DNA of 33,459 nucleotides. Source: Deinococcota bacterium (lineage in GTDB: Bacteria > Deinococcota > Deinococci > Deinococcales > Trueperaceae). Shown here piece after piece: positions 6,884-15,238 of this stretch. How positions within the stretch are numbered: position 1 is the first letter of the stretch; every line of letters starts with the position of its first letter. The notes below the pieces were generated by a model. The model made no database searches and had not been told where the DNA came from. It was given only the letters and a program-made list of their open reading frames with translations. The position numbers and the translations under genes are program-made. The stretch is from NCBI GenBank assembly GCA_963170125.1, contig CAUJFI010000169.1:1-33459 (forward strand). Reading direction: 5' to 3'.

Positions 6884-8775
6884 TGGCCACCGCGCCCACC
6901 GTCACGAGCCCTACCCGGGGCAAGATATTCAACCGCCCGACGTGGACCACCGGCGTCGGCTCGTGGTTGACCACCATCGATCACAAGCGCCTCGGCCTGC
7001 TCTACATCTGCACGGCGTTCATGTTCATGATCTTCGCCGCCGTGGAAGCCGGCCTGATCCGGTTGCAGCTCCTGTCGCCGACGATGAACATCGTCAACCC
7101 CGACCACTTCAACCAGCTCTTCACCATGCACGGCGTCACGATGGTGTTCCTCGCCATCATGCCGCTCGGCATCGGTCTGGCCAACTACTTCGTGCCGCTC
7201 CAGATAGGCGCGCGCGACCTCGCGTTCCCCCGCCTGAACGCGTTCGGTTACTGGATCTACGCGCTCGGCGGCCTCATGATCTACACGTCGTGGTTCCTGG
7301 GCGGCGCCCCTGACGTCGGTTGGTTCGCCTACGCGCCCCTCACGTCGCTGTCGCACAACCCCGGCCTCGGCGTCGACTTCTACATGTTCGGCCTGTTCAT
7401 CAGCGGCATCGGCACCACCGGCACCGCCATGAACCTCATCGTGACGATCATCAACATGCGCGCGCCCGGCATGACGATGATGCGCGTGCCCGTGTTCACG
7501 TGGATGATCCTCATCATGTCGTTCATGATCATCTACGCCTTCCCGCCGCTCACCATCGCGTTCATCGAGGTCATCCTCGACCGCACCTTCGGCACGCTCT
7601 TCTTCGTGCAGGAGGCCGGGGCGCTGCCCATCTTGTGGCAGCACCTCTTCTGGATCTTCGGGCACCCCGAGGTGTACATCATCATCCTGCCGGCCTTCGG
7701 GGTCATCAGCGAGATCATCCCGACGTTCTCGCGCAAGTCGCTCTTCGGCTACCCGGTGATGATCCTCTCCGGCATCCTCATCGGCTTCATGGGCGCGGCC
7801 GTGTGGACGCACCACATGTTCACGACCGGCCTCGGCCCCGTCGTCAACACCGCGTTCTCACTCACGTCCTTCGTGATCGGCATACCGACGGGCATCAAGA
7901 TCTTCAACTGGCTCGGCACGATGTGGGGCGGCAGTATCCGGTTCACCACACCGATCATCTACGCGATCGCCTTCCTCATCACGTTCACGCTTGGCGGCAT
8001 CACGGGCATCATGCTCGCCATGCCGACCTTCGACGCCCAGGTGCATGACACCTACTTCGTCGTGGCGCACTTCCACTACGTGATGGGCGGTGGCGCCCTG
8101 CTCTCATACCTCGGGGCGCTGTACTACTGGTTCCCCAAGATGACGGGCAGGATGATGTCCGAGCGCCTCGGCAAGATCGCGGCCTTCATCACCGTGATCG
8201 GCTTCCACGGCATCTTCTTCCCGCAGCACATCGCGGGGCTCCTCGGCATGCCGCGCCGCATCCAGACGTACCCGGCCGGCATCGGCCTCGAGCTGTGGAA
8301 CGCTCTCTCCACCGTCGGCAGTTGGCTCATGGGTATCGGCCTGGTCCTCATCGCCATCAACGTCATCCACGGGCTCACGCGCGGCAAGCGCGTAGGCGAC
8401 GACCCCTGGGACGCCCGCACGCTCGAGTGGGAGACCTCCTCTCCCCCGCCCTACTACGACTTCAAGGTGCAGCCCGTCGTGAACTCCCTCGACCCGCTGT
8501 GGGCCAGGAAGCACCCCGAGGCCATGCACGTCACGCCACCGGCGCCTGACGCCGGAGCGAAGTACGACGCGGGCGGCATCCACATCCCGGGCCAGTCCTG
8601 GTACCCGTTCCTCGCGAGCGCCGCCATCATGTTCGGCTGCTACGCCCTCATGTACGACAACTTCATCCTCGCCATCGTCTGCGGCCTGTTCTTCATCTTC
8701 ACGATCTTCGGGTGGGCTTTCGAGGGCGTAGGCGGCCACCACGTGCACTTCGACGGTGCCAAGGAGAACGCATGA
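6883..8775 (+). CDS. ctaD: Cytochrome c oxidase subunit I (A1-type heme-copper oxidase)
   Basis: 630 residues, a multi-helix membrane protein housing low-spin heme a, heme a3 and CuB, where O2 is reduced and protons are pumped. Visible ligands and motifs: HGVTM (heme a His), FGHPEVYIIILPAFG (CuB His, the His-Tyr crosslink and the Glu typical of A1 oxidases), THHMF (CuB His pair) and DTYFVVAHFHYVM (heme a3/heme a His). After the 12-helix core, a soluble stretch leads to two further hydrophobic segments near the C-terminus (SWYPFLASAAIMFGCYALM, then FILAIVCGLFFIFTIFGW). The protein is therefore longer than a minimal subunit I, as in other long-form subunit I proteins. It starts in the ctaC stop codon and its own TGA overlaps ctaE by ATGA, implying translational coupling. 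Confidence 0.97.
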   Translation: MATAPTVTSPTRGKIFNRPTWTTGVGSWLTTIDHKRLGLLYICTAFMFMIFAAVEAGLIRLQLLSPTMNIVNPDHFNQLFTMHGVTMVFLAIMPLGIGLANYFVPLQIGARDLAFPRLNAFGYWIYALGGLMIYTSWFLGGAPDVGWFAYAPLTSLSHNPGLGVDFYMFGLFISGIGTTGTAMNLIVTIINMRAPGMTMMRVPVFTWMILIMSFMIIYAFPPLTIAFIEVILDRTFGTLFFVQEAGALPILWQHLFWIFGHPEVYIIILPAFGVISEIIPTFSRKSLFGYPVMILSGILIGFMGAAVWTHHMFTTGLGPVVNTAFSLTSFVIGIPTGIKIFNWLGTMWGGSIRFTTPIIYAIAFLITFTLGGITGIMLAMPTFDAQVHDTYFVVAHFHYVMGGGALLSYLGALYYWFPKMTGRMMSERLGKIAAFITVIGFHGIFFPQHIAGLLGMPRRIQTYPAGIGLELWNALSTVGSWLMGIGLVLIAINVIHGLTRGKRVGDDPWDARTLEWETSSPPPYYDFKVQPVVNSLDPLWARKHPEAMHVTPPAPDAGAKYDAGGIHIPGQSWYPFLASAAIMFGCYALMYDNFILAIVCGLFFIFTIFGWAFEGVGGHHVHFDGAKENA

Positions 8776-9395
8776 GCGCCGAAGCCTCAAGCCACGCCGC
8801 CTCCGGGGCGAGCGCCCATCCGGCGCCTTACCGTTCCTCCAAACTGCCGGACGTCAAGCTGCTCATGTGGGTGTTCCTGGCGTCCGACACCATGTTCTTC
8901 GGGTCGCTCATCGGCACGTACCTCGCCTACCGTGAGCGCAGCCTCGTCGGGCCCTTCCCGCAGGACCTGTTCGACATCCCGCTGACCACCGTCAGCACGT
9001 TCGTGCTCCTCATGTCGAGCTTCCTGATGGTCCTGAGCCTGCACGCGCTGCGCCAGAACGACATCGGGAAGTTCCGCCTCTGGACCGCGGGCGTCGCCTT
9101 CTTCGGCGCCATCTTCCTCGGCTTCCAGGTCTTCGAGTTCACCCACTTCGCGCACGCCGGCCTAAGCATCCACCAGAACCTCTTCGGCACGACCTTCTTC
9201 ATCCTGACTGGCACCCACGGGGTCCACGTGACGGTCGGGGTCATCTGGCTGGTGAGCCTGCTCGTGACCTCCTACATACGGCCCATGAAGGCCAAGGACG
9301 CCGTCTACCTGGAGATCGCGGGCCTCTACTGGCACTTCGTCGACATCGTGTGGATCGTCATCTTCACGGTCGTCTACCTCGTGGAATTCGTGTGA
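8772..9395 (+). CDS. ctaE: Cytochrome c oxidase subunit III
   Basis: 207 residues from ATG 8772, preceded by AAGGAG (8761-8766) and overlapping the ctaD stop as ATGA. About five membrane helices are visible, including KLLMWVFLASDTMFFGSLIG, GTTFFILTGTHGVHVTVGVI and YWHFVDIVWIVIFTVVYLVE. The last, with FHxxDxxW-like character (YWHFVDIVW), is the subunit III signature. Subunit III stabilises subunit I and its proton uptake. The open frame begins 60 bases earlier inside ctaD, but the coupled ATG with its ribosome site is clearly better. Confidence 0.95.
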   Translation: MSAEASSHAASGASAHPAPYRSSKLPDVKLLMWVFLASDTMFFGSLIGTYLAYRERSLVGPFPQDLFDIPLTTVSTFVLLMSSFLMVLSLHALRQNDIGKFRLWTAGVAFFGAIFLGFQVFEFTHFAHAGLSIHQNLFGTTFFILTGTHGVHVTVGVIWLVSLLVTSYIRPMKAKDAVYLEIAGLYWHFVDIVWIVIFTVVYLVEFV

Positions 9396-9410
9396 GCGGG
9401 GCGCGAGAGA

Positions 9411-10523
9411 ATGTCTGAAGGCAAGCACACCTCCGTAAGCACCTACGTGATCGTCGCGCTCATCCTCGGCGTCATCACCTACGTCGAGTTCGCGCTCGTC
9501 GAGTACCCGCAGGCGTGGCTGGGGTCGGGCTGGACGATCTTCCTGCTCGTGGCGCTGTCGATCGTCAAGTTCGTGATGGTCGTGATGTTCTTCATGCACC
9601 TCAAGGACGACGACCGCACGTACTCCGGCTTCTTCTCGAGCGGCATGTTCATAGCCCTGGCGACGTTCGTCGGCCTCACGGCCATGTTCATCCTGCCGAA
9701 GGCGGTCGCCTCGACGCGGCCGGACAACCGCGCGGCGCAGGAAGCGAGCCACGCCGTGCCGCACGAGCTGCTCGACAACGTCGAGACCCGTGGCGCTTCG
9801 CGCGCGCCGGCCGAGATCGCCGACACGCCCGCCGTCGCCGATCGGAGCGTGAGCGTGGAAGCGCCGACCGCTCCAAACGACGCCTCCACCTACAGCGTCA
9901 CTCCGCCTGCGGGCGCCACGGCGCAGGGCGGAGCTGCCACCGCCGAGGAGCCCGCGGCCACGGAAGCGCCGGCCGCGGAGGCCACCGGGGCGCAGTCCGC
10001 CGCGGGTGAAGCCGCCGAGGCCGAGGAGCCGGCCGCCCAGGAAGCCACGGCTGAGGAGGCCGAGGAAGCCCCCGCTCAGGCGGAGGCGCCCACGGCGGAA
10101 GAGCCGGCCGCGGCCGCCGTCAGCTGGGACAAGGACCACGGCGCCGCAGTGTTCAACGCCAACTGCATGGCGTGCCACCAGATGACCGGTCAGGGCATAC
10201 CGGGTGCGTTCCCACCCCTCGCGAGCCACGCCGTCGAGGTCTATGCGGTGGCCGGTGGCCGCGACTACCTGGCCGACGCCGTCATCTTCGGCCTACAGGG
10301 CGCCATCAACGTCAACGGCATGACCTACAACGGCGTCATGCCGGCGTGGGGTCACCTCGCCGACGCCGACCTGGCCGACGCCCTCAACCACGTCCTCACG
10401 GCCTGGGACGACGAGCCCGCCGGCTTCCAGCCGTACACGGCCGCCGACATCGCCGCAAGGCGCCCCGACGGCCTGAGCGCCGGCGACGTGCACGCCAAGC
10501 GGGAGGCGCTCGGCCTCCACTGA
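9411..10523 (+). CDS. ctaF: Cytochrome c oxidase subunit IV fused to a cytochrome c domain
   Basis: 370 residues. The N-terminal ~100 residues form a three-helix bacterial oxidase subunit IV (helices near 11-30, 41-63 with MVVMFFMHLKDD, and 79-97). Residues ~105-236 are a low-complexity linker, increasingly Ala/Glu/Pro-rich and so long and acidic. From about 240 a class I cytochrome c domain follows with CMACH (252-256) and a Met ligand in GVMPAWG (Met310). The heme domain should sit on the outer face because helix 3 exits there. A subunit IV carrying its own heme c on a flexible acidic tether is not the textbook arrangement; with ctaC the complex would have two covalent heme c groups. Last gene before the terminator hairpin at 10547. 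Confidence 0.9.
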   Translation: MSEGKHTSVSTYVIVALILGVITYVEFALVEYPQAWLGSGWTIFLLVALSIVKFVMVVMFFMHLKDDDRTYSGFFSSGMFIALATFVGLTAMFILPKAVASTRPDNRAAQEASHAVPHELLDNVETRGASRAPAEIADTPAVADRSVSVEAPTAPNDASTYSVTPPAGATAQGGAATAEEPAATEAPAAEATGAQSAAGEAAEAEEPAAQEATAEEAEEAPAQAEAPTAEEPAAAAVSWDKDHGAAVFNANCMACHQMTGQGIPGAFPPLASHAVEVYAVAGGRDYLADAVIFGLQGAINVNGMTYNGVMPAWGHLADADLADALNHVLTAWDDEPAGFQPYTAADIAARRPDGLSAGDVHAKREALGLH

Positions 10524-10546
10524 GCCTCGGCCCTTAAGGCTGTTCA

Positions 10547-10580
10547 AGGTGTGCCCGCTCCAGTTGGAGCGGGCACACCT
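10547..10580 (+). terminator. Strong hairpin terminator of the oxidase operon
   Basis: A perfect 16-bp inverted repeat, AGGTGTGCCCGCTCCA (10547-10562) and its complement (10565-10580), starts 24 bases after the ctaF stop. It is followed by CTTT rather than a long T run. Position and stem strength support termination or 3' end protection. The perfect symmetry means it could act on either strand. Confidence 0.8.
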
Positions 10581-10722
10581 CTTTCACGGGGCTTCTCGCG
10601 GCAACCACGGCCGGTCCCCCTACCCAGCCGGGCCGCGCGGAACGACCGCCCGAGGCGACGACGCTCGCAAGGGCCCGCCAGGCGACCGCCCACGGCGGGC
10701 GGCGCCTCGAGCGGTTTCGGTT

Positions 10723-10737
10723 TAGCATGACGGGGTG
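10723..10737 (+). promoter_or_regulatory. Leaderless-type -10 box before ctaG
   Basis: TAGCAT (10723-10728) fits TAnnnT and ends six bases before GTG 10735, with no Shine-Dalgarno. With the terminator at 10547 this makes ctaG the head of a separate transcription unit. Confidence 0.5.
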
Positions 10738-11538
10738 CTGTACCTATCCTGGCAACTGGAACCGGTCCTCCTGGGCATGATCGCCGCGCTGGCGGTCGCC
10801 TACTACCTCTGCGTAGGACCGCTGCGTAAACGCCTGGCGCCCGGGGAGCCGTACCCCACCCGCTACGCCGTAATCTTCGGCCTCGGGCTCCTCGCCCTGT
10901 TCCTCAACGAGGGCTCGCCCCTGCACGACCTCGCGGAGCGCTACCTGCTCATCGCGCACATGGTGCAGCACCTGCTGCTCACCTACGCCATCGCGCCCAT
11001 CCTCCTGGCCGGCACGCCGCCGTGGCTCCTCAAAGCCGCGCTCGCCAACCGCACCACCCTGCCGGTCAGCAAGGTCCTGCTCAACCCCATCACGACGTTC
11101 GCCATCTTCACGCTCGTCCTCTCCGTCTACCACCTGCCGCCCATCTACGACGCCGCGCTCGCCAACACGTCCTTGCACCACGCCATCCACGTCATCATGC
11201 TGTTCGCGTCGCTCATGATGTGGTGGCCCATGATGAGCCCGCTGGCCGAGCTGCCGCGCCCGCCGTTCCTCGGGCGCGCCGTCTACCTCTTCCTCCTGCC
11301 GGTCGCTCAGCTCCCCATCTTCGCCAGCGTCACCTTTTCGCCCGACGTCCTGTACGCCGCCTACGCCAACATGCCGACGCGGGCCTTCGGCCTGAGCCCG
11401 ATGGAGGACCAGCAGGTGGCCGGCGCCGTCATGAAGGTCGGCGGGCTCATCGCGTTCGGCCTGCCGTTCATCTACACGTTCCTGCAGTGGTTCTGGGTCG
11501 AGGACAAGGAGCACCGGTGGGGCGGGGCGCGGCCATGA
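10735..11538 (+). CDS. ctaG: Cytochrome c oxidase assembly protein CtaG (caa3 type)
   Basis: 267 residues with about seven membrane helices. Typical family features are HMVQHLLLTYAIAPILLAGTP-like sequence near residue 75, the central HHAIHVIMLFASLMMWWPM segment and a C-terminal LPFIYTFLQWFWVEDKEH. His and Met residues in the helices are candidates for copper handling. The Bacillus caa3-type CtaG family is required for correct assembly of caa3 oxidase, which fits the operon just upstream. GTG 10735 is placed by a -10 box six bases upstream. The next gene overlaps its stop by ATGA, so ctaG, the HAD gene and the unknown gene form one unit. Confidence 0.92.
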   Translation: MLYLSWQLEPVLLGMIAALAVAYYLCVGPLRKRLAPGEPYPTRYAVIFGLGLLALFLNEGSPLHDLAERYLLIAHMVQHLLLTYAIAPILLAGTPPWLLKAALANRTTLPVSKVLLNPITTFAIFTLVLSVYHLPPIYDAALANTSLHHAIHVIMLFASLMMWWPMMSPLAELPRPPFLGRAVYLFLLPVAQLPIFASVTFSPDVLYAAYANMPTRAFGLSPMEDQQVAGAVMKVGGLIAFGLPFIYTFLQWFWVEDKEHRWGGARP

Positions 11539-12170
11539 CCCGGCTGCCGCAGCCGCTGCGCGCCATCGCCTTCGACTGGGGCGGCGTGTTCACGGAAGGC
11601 ACCTTCGACTCGCGCGCCCACGCCCGCTTGGCCGAATTGCACGGGCTCGACGCGGCCGACGTCCTCCCCGTGTACCTGGAGCTCATGGAGGGGTTCGAGG
11701 TCGGCGAGTTCGACATGCCGGAGTTCCATCGGTGCTTCCAGGCCGCGGTGGGCCGCACCTCGACGCTGGCGGAGTTCAGGGCGACCTTCCTCGGCGCCGT
11801 CAGGGAGCGCGAGGCCATGTACGACCTCCTCGCTTCCTTGCCCGATGACGTACCGCTCGCCATGCTCTCGAACAACTCCCCGGAGCTCTGCGACGTCGTG
11901 CGCGACGACCCGCGCATGCGCAAGCTCAGGGCCTTCGTGTTCTCGAACGAGATCGGGGTGCGTAAGCCGGACGAGCGTGCGTTCGCGGCCTTGAGTTCGG
12001 CGCTCGCGCTGCCACCGGCCGCCACCGTGTTCATCGACGACAACAGCGACAACATCGCGGCGTGCGAGCGGCTCGGCTTCGTCGGGCTGCTCCTCGACAC
12101 GGTCCCCTCCTTCGCCGCGCGGTGGCACTCGCTCTTCCCCGACCTGCCGCTCCCGCCCGGGTTCGGATGA
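11535..12170 (+). CDS. HAD-superfamily hydrolase (subfamily IA)
   Basis: 211 residues from ATG 11535, overlapping ctaG. Motif I is IAFDWGGVFTEG, with the nucleophilic Asp; the second Asp of DxD is Gly, as in several GGV-type HAD proteins. Motif II is AMLSNNSPE, the motif III Lys lies in GVRKPDERAF, and motif IV is VFIDDNSDNIAACERLG. The cap is a small helical insert after motif I. It is likely a small-molecule phosphatase or related hydrolase acting in the cytoplasm; the substrate cannot be read from sequence. Co-transcription with ctaG may be circumstantial. Confidence 0.85.
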   Translation: MTRLPQPLRAIAFDWGGVFTEGTFDSRAHARLAELHGLDAADVLPVYLELMEGFEVGEFDMPEFHRCFQAAVGRTSTLAEFRATFLGAVREREAMYDLLASLPDDVPLAMLSNNSPELCDVVRDDPRMRKLRAFVFSNEIGVRKPDERAFAALSSALALPPAATVFIDDNSDNIAACERLGFVGLLLDTVPSFAARWHSLFPDLPLPPGFG

Positions 12171-12667
12171 GCGGCACCGAGCCTTTCGAGACCCGGAGCG
12201 CTCGCATGGCCAGGTTCGGCGACGACCCCGCCGACGATGGCACGGAGCCGCCCGCGGCCGGGCCGGGCAGCGAGCCCGAGGGCGGCTACACGGAGCGCGT
12301 CGGCAACGACCGCGACCTCTGGGAGGGGGAGGCCACCACCCCCCGCGCCTTCAAGCTCATCCAGGGCTACGTCTGGCATCCGCGCGACCAGGCCGTGGAC
12401 CTAGCCGCCTACCTGCCGGAAGCGCTCGGCCCCGACGTTCACGTCCTCTTCGACGCCATGCCAGCGGCGCCGTTCACGTTCTTCGACGACGGCACGCTGA
12501 GCGCCACGCAGGTCGTCTACCAGCTCACGGTGGTCGCCATCGTCCAACCGGGGCAGGTGCCGGACGCGCTGCTGGCCGAGATGGCCGAGCGGCTCGGCGA
12601 GCGGCTCGAGACGACCCCGCAAGGCGTCGGCTGGCAGCTGATGAGCGACCTGCGCGAGGTCGACTGA
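12167..12667 (+). CDS. Uncharacterised protein, 166 residues
   Basis: Not recognised. ATG 12167 overlaps the HAD gene stop (ATGA), so it is third in the ctaG unit. The first ~55 residues are polar and acidic (Asp/Glu/Pro/Gly-rich) and probably disordered. A globular part of about 110 residues follows, with two or three strands (HVLFDAMPAAPFTFFDDG, TQVVYQLTVVAIVQP) and a helix (VPDALLAEMAERLGERLET). There is no signal peptide or membrane segment. Codon use matches its neighbours and the overlaps argue that it is a real gene. Its function is unknown. Confidence 0.75.
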   Translation: MSGTEPFETRSARMARFGDDPADDGTEPPAAGPGSEPEGGYTERVGNDRDLWEGEATTPRAFKLIQGYVWHPRDQAVDLAAYLPEALGPDVHVLFDAMPAAPFTFFDDGTLSATQVVYQLTVVAIVQPGQVPDALLAEMAERLGERLETTPQGVGWQLMSDLREVD

Positions 12668-12731
12668 GCTCCGAGCTAGAACGACGTGCGCGAAAGAACG
12701 CAACTGACCGGCGCTGGGAGTCCGGCCGGCC

Positions 12732-13616
12732 TCAGCCGCGCCGCGCCAGCAGCTCCTCCAACTGGAAGCCGTGCCGCATGGGGTGGGCCACGGCGTGCTC
12801 GAGCATGGCCGGGATGGTCAGGGGGACGCCCCAGTTGGACGTGAAGACCGTGGTCCGCACGCCGGCCAGCGACACGTCCTTCAGGGCCGCCCGCCAGCGC
12901 TCGAGCAGGCGCTCGACGTGGTCGTCCGCCAGGGCCGCGACGTCGGCAGGCGCGGGCTCGGGGGGTACGGACGGGTCCGGCAGCCCCAGCTGGCGGCACG
13001 TCCACACGAGGTAGCTCCCCGAGGACTGCAGGACGTGCAGGAGCAGGTGCTCGTTCGACCGGTAGGCCTCGTTCTCCGAGGCGGGCAGCGGGAGGCCGCT
13101 CGCGCCGAACCTGCGCCAGATGGGCAGGAACGCCCGCAGCTCCCGCTCCTGTAGGGAGAGGAGCACCCTTATCACCCTGTCCGCGAAGGCGTCCGGGGCC
13201 GGCAGCGCGGCGTCGTCGGGCACGTAACGTACCTGGGCGAGGCGCAGCCCGGGGTCGGCGGCGACCTCGCCTGCGGCGATGACGCAGAAGTAGTTGCCGT
13301 CCGGGTCCGCCAGCACGGTGTAGTCGGAATCGGGCTCGTAGCGCCACTCGACCCTGGTGGCGCCGAGGCCGACGAGGCGCTCCACCTCGGCCTCCTGGTC
13401 GAACGCGTAGAGGTCCAGATGGTGGCGCCTGCGCTCACGAGCCGCGGCGCGGACCTCCTGGAGGGCGAGCTGGACGCCCGTGCCGCGTCTAGGCTTGAGG
13501 AGGACCCAGTCTGGGGAGTCGCCGCCCCGCGGGGCGTAGTCGAGGGCCGCGGACCAGAACTGGGTGGCGCGCGCGACGTCGCGGACACCCCAGACGATGG
13601 AGCCGATCCTGAGCAT
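12732..13616 (-). CDS. VOC (glyoxalase-like) domain fused to a DinB-like domain
   Basis: 294 residues. Residues 1-125 look like a VOC-fold domain: an N-terminal GSIVWGVRDVARATQFWSAAL and a later DYTVLADPDGNYFCVI, the usual DPDGN-F pattern. From about 135 a four-helix DinB/mycothiol-dependent-transferase-like domain follows, with candidate metal histidines in NEHLLLHVLQSSG and in EHAVAHPMRHGFQLEELL. DinB-like proteins are often thiol-dependent transferases and VOC proteins often act on thiol adducts or bind drugs, so a detoxification role is plausible but inferred. GATAAT ends five bases before ATG 13616 on this strand, suggesting its own leaderless promoter. It converges with the gene ending at 12667. 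Confidence 0.8.
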   Translation of the reverse strand: MLRIGSIVWGVRDVARATQFWSAALDYAPRGGDSPDWVLLKPRRGTGVQLALQEVRAAARERRRHHLDLYAFDQEAEVERLVGLGATRVEWRYEPDSDYTVLADPDGNYFCVIAAGEVAADPGLRLAQVRYVPDDAALPAPDAFADRVIRVLLSLQERELRAFLPIWRRFGASGLPLPASENEAYRSNEHLLLHVLQSSGSYLVWTCRQLGLPDPSVPPEPAPADVAALADDHVERLLERWRAALKDVSLAGVRTTVFTSNWGVPLTIPAMLEHAVAHPMRHGFQLEELLARRG

Positions 13617-13621
13617 GGTCC

Positions 13622-13627
13622 ATTATC
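13622..13627 (-). promoter_or_regulatory. -10 box before the VOC-DinB gene
   Basis: On the minus strand TGATAAT ends five bases before ATG 13616. The hexamer GATAAT differs from TATAAT at one position. No ribosome binding site is visible, so the mRNA is probably leaderless. Confidence 0.5.
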
Positions 13628-13705
13628 ACCATCCTGACCGGCTCCCCGCGCCTCACCTGGACACGGCGAGAACGCGCTCCGTTCAGGCCCGGCTCGCGGC
13701 GGTCC

Positions 13706-14173
13706 CTACTGCCCGCCCGCCGCGCCGGTGACGACCCTGACCTCGTCGGGCAGGATGAACCCCTGCTTCCTGGCGAGGGCCTCGCGGTAGGTGGGGTCGG
13801 CGGCATGGGCCGCCACCTCCTCGAGACCGTGCCGTTCCGTCTCCAGCCGCGCCACGTCGGCCTCGAGGCGCGCCACCTCGCGGCGCAGCACGAACATGCG
13901 GTCGCTCTCGACGTAGTTGAGGTAGAGGAGCTGAAGCACGCCAAGGCTGGCCAGGACGACGATCACGACGTTGAGCTTGCGCCGGGCGGGCGGGCGGGGC
14001 CGCGGCTCGTCGCCCCCATGGCTCCCGAACGGTGCTTCCGCCGCGGCATGCCGCCCCGCGGCCCCGCGCCTGGCCGGCCGTTCGCCGCTGGGCCTAGTCG
14101 CGCCCTGCTCCTCGCCGCCCGGGCCGGCATCGTCCGAACGGGCATCGGCCTGCTCGTTCCACCAGTCGCTCAA
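13706..14173 (-). CDS. Septum formation initiator (FtsB/DivIC-like)
   Basis: 155 residues: a basic/Pro-rich cytoplasmic N-terminus (1-65), one membrane helix (VVIVVLASLGVLQLLYLNYV, about 69-88) and a coiled coil (MFVLRREVARLEADVARLETERHGLEE). The extracytoplasmic tail holds DPTYREALARKQGFILPDEV, the usual FtsB/DivIC end (an ARKxGFxxPGE-type motif). These proteins form the FtsB-FtsL complex that activates septal peptidoglycan synthesis. The N-terminal extension is longer than in E. coli FtsB. ATG 14173 overlaps the stop of the GalT-like gene (ATGA), so it is probably co-transcribed with it. Confidence 0.88.
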   Translation of the reverse strand: MSDWWNEQADARSDDAGPGGEEQGATRPSGERPARRGAAGRHAAAEAPFGSHGGDEPRPRPPARRKLNVVIVVLASLGVLQLLYLNYVESDRMFVLRREVARLEADVARLETERHGLEEVAAHAADPTYREALARKQGFILPDEVRVVTGAAGGQ

Positions 14174-15174
14174 GCGCGGACCTCCTGCATGGCCAACGCC
14201 TCGCGCAGGAAGCGCACGGCGTCCTCCGGCAGGGTGGGGTTGACGAAGAAGCCCGTGCCCCAGTCGAACCCGGCCTGGTTGGTCAGGCGCGGTAGCAGTT
14301 CCAGGTGCCAGTGGTAGTCGGGCCGCCCCTCCTCGACCACGGTGTGCAGCATGAGGTTGTAAGGGGGGTAGTCGAGCGCGTCGTTGATGGCACGCACCAC
14401 GGCGCGCAGGAGCTCGGCGAGGGCAGGGAGCGTGTTGGATGCCACGGTGGCGAACGAACTCCCATGATGGCGCGGGAGGATCCAGGTCTCGAAAGGCGTC
14501 TTGGAGGCGAACGGCGCGATGGCGACGTAGGCGTCGTTCTGGGTGACGACGCGCTCACGCGCCGCGATCTCACGCTCCAGGACGTGGCAGAAGAGGCAGC
14601 GTCCGTGGGCGGCGTGGTGCGCCGCCGCGACGGCCACCTCCTCCTCGACCCACCGGTTCGTGACGGGCACGGCGAGCAGCTGCGCGTACGGGTGGTCGTA
14701 GACCGCACCCGCCGCCCGGCCGACGTTGCGGGTCAGCTGCACGTGAGCGATGCCGGGGCGCGCGGCCGCCAAGGCGATCCGCTCGCGGTAGAAGCGGAGC
14801 ACCTCCGTCAGGTGTTCCACCGGCATCGTCTCGAGGCGCTGCCTGGCGTCCGGGTGCTCGACGATGATCTCGTGGTGGCCGTAGGCAGCGGCCTGCTGGA
14901 AGAGCTCGACCCCCGCGTCCACCTCGGTCGGCCGGGAGCTGACGAGCTGCGCTGGGTGCGCGAGGGCCCTGATGCGCCAGCCGGCGTCGCCGCTATGCGA
15001 GCCGGCCGGTCGAACGGCGGCGATCTCGGGCCCCACCCTGTCCTTGCTCTCCGGCGAGAGCGGCGAACGTTCCGGAGCGCTCGGCACGCTGCCGAACGCC
15101 GACGGCTCCAGCCCCCGCTCCGGCGACAGGAGCACCCAGGCGCGACCGAACGGATCCTTGCGGAATAGCGGCAT
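14170..15174 (-). CDS. GalT-like nucleotidyltransferase with altered active site
   Basis: 334 residues matching galactose-1-phosphate uridylyltransferase throughout: an N-terminal FGRAWVLLSPER, GHHEIIVEHPDA (99-110), LTRNVGRAAGAVYDHPYAQ (147-165), a CxxC pair in CLFCHVLE (Cys193, Cys196), PFETWILPRHHG (227-238) and HWHLELLPRLT (288-298). In GalT the HPH motif supplies the nucleophilic second His that becomes uridylylated; here it reads HPY (Tyr163, codon at 14688-14686). The rest of the fold, including the second-domain HWH, is kept. It may be inactive in the classical ping-pong reaction, or use another nucleotide-transfer chemistry. No galK or galE lies nearby. It overlaps ftsB downstream. 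Confidence 0.82.
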   Translation of the reverse strand: MPLFRKDPFGRAWVLLSPERGLEPSAFGSVPSAPERSPLSPESKDRVGPEIAAVRPAGSHSGDAGWRIRALAHPAQLVSSRPTEVDAGVELFQQAAAYGHHEIIVEHPDARQRLETMPVEHLTEVLRFYRERIALAAARPGIAHVQLTRNVGRAAGAVYDHPYAQLLAVPVTNRWVEEEVAVAAAHHAAHGRCLFCHVLEREIAARERVVTQNDAYVAIAPFASKTPFETWILPRHHGSSFATVASNTLPALAELLRAVVRAINDALDYPPYNLMLHTVVEEGRPDYHWHLELLPRLTNQAGFDWGTGFFVNPTLPEDAVRFLREALAMQEVRA

Positions 15175-15238
15175 GTGAGAGGCAGTCTATGACGTCAGGC
15201 GCGTGCGCGGCGTTACCAACTTCATGCGCCCCGGCGCG

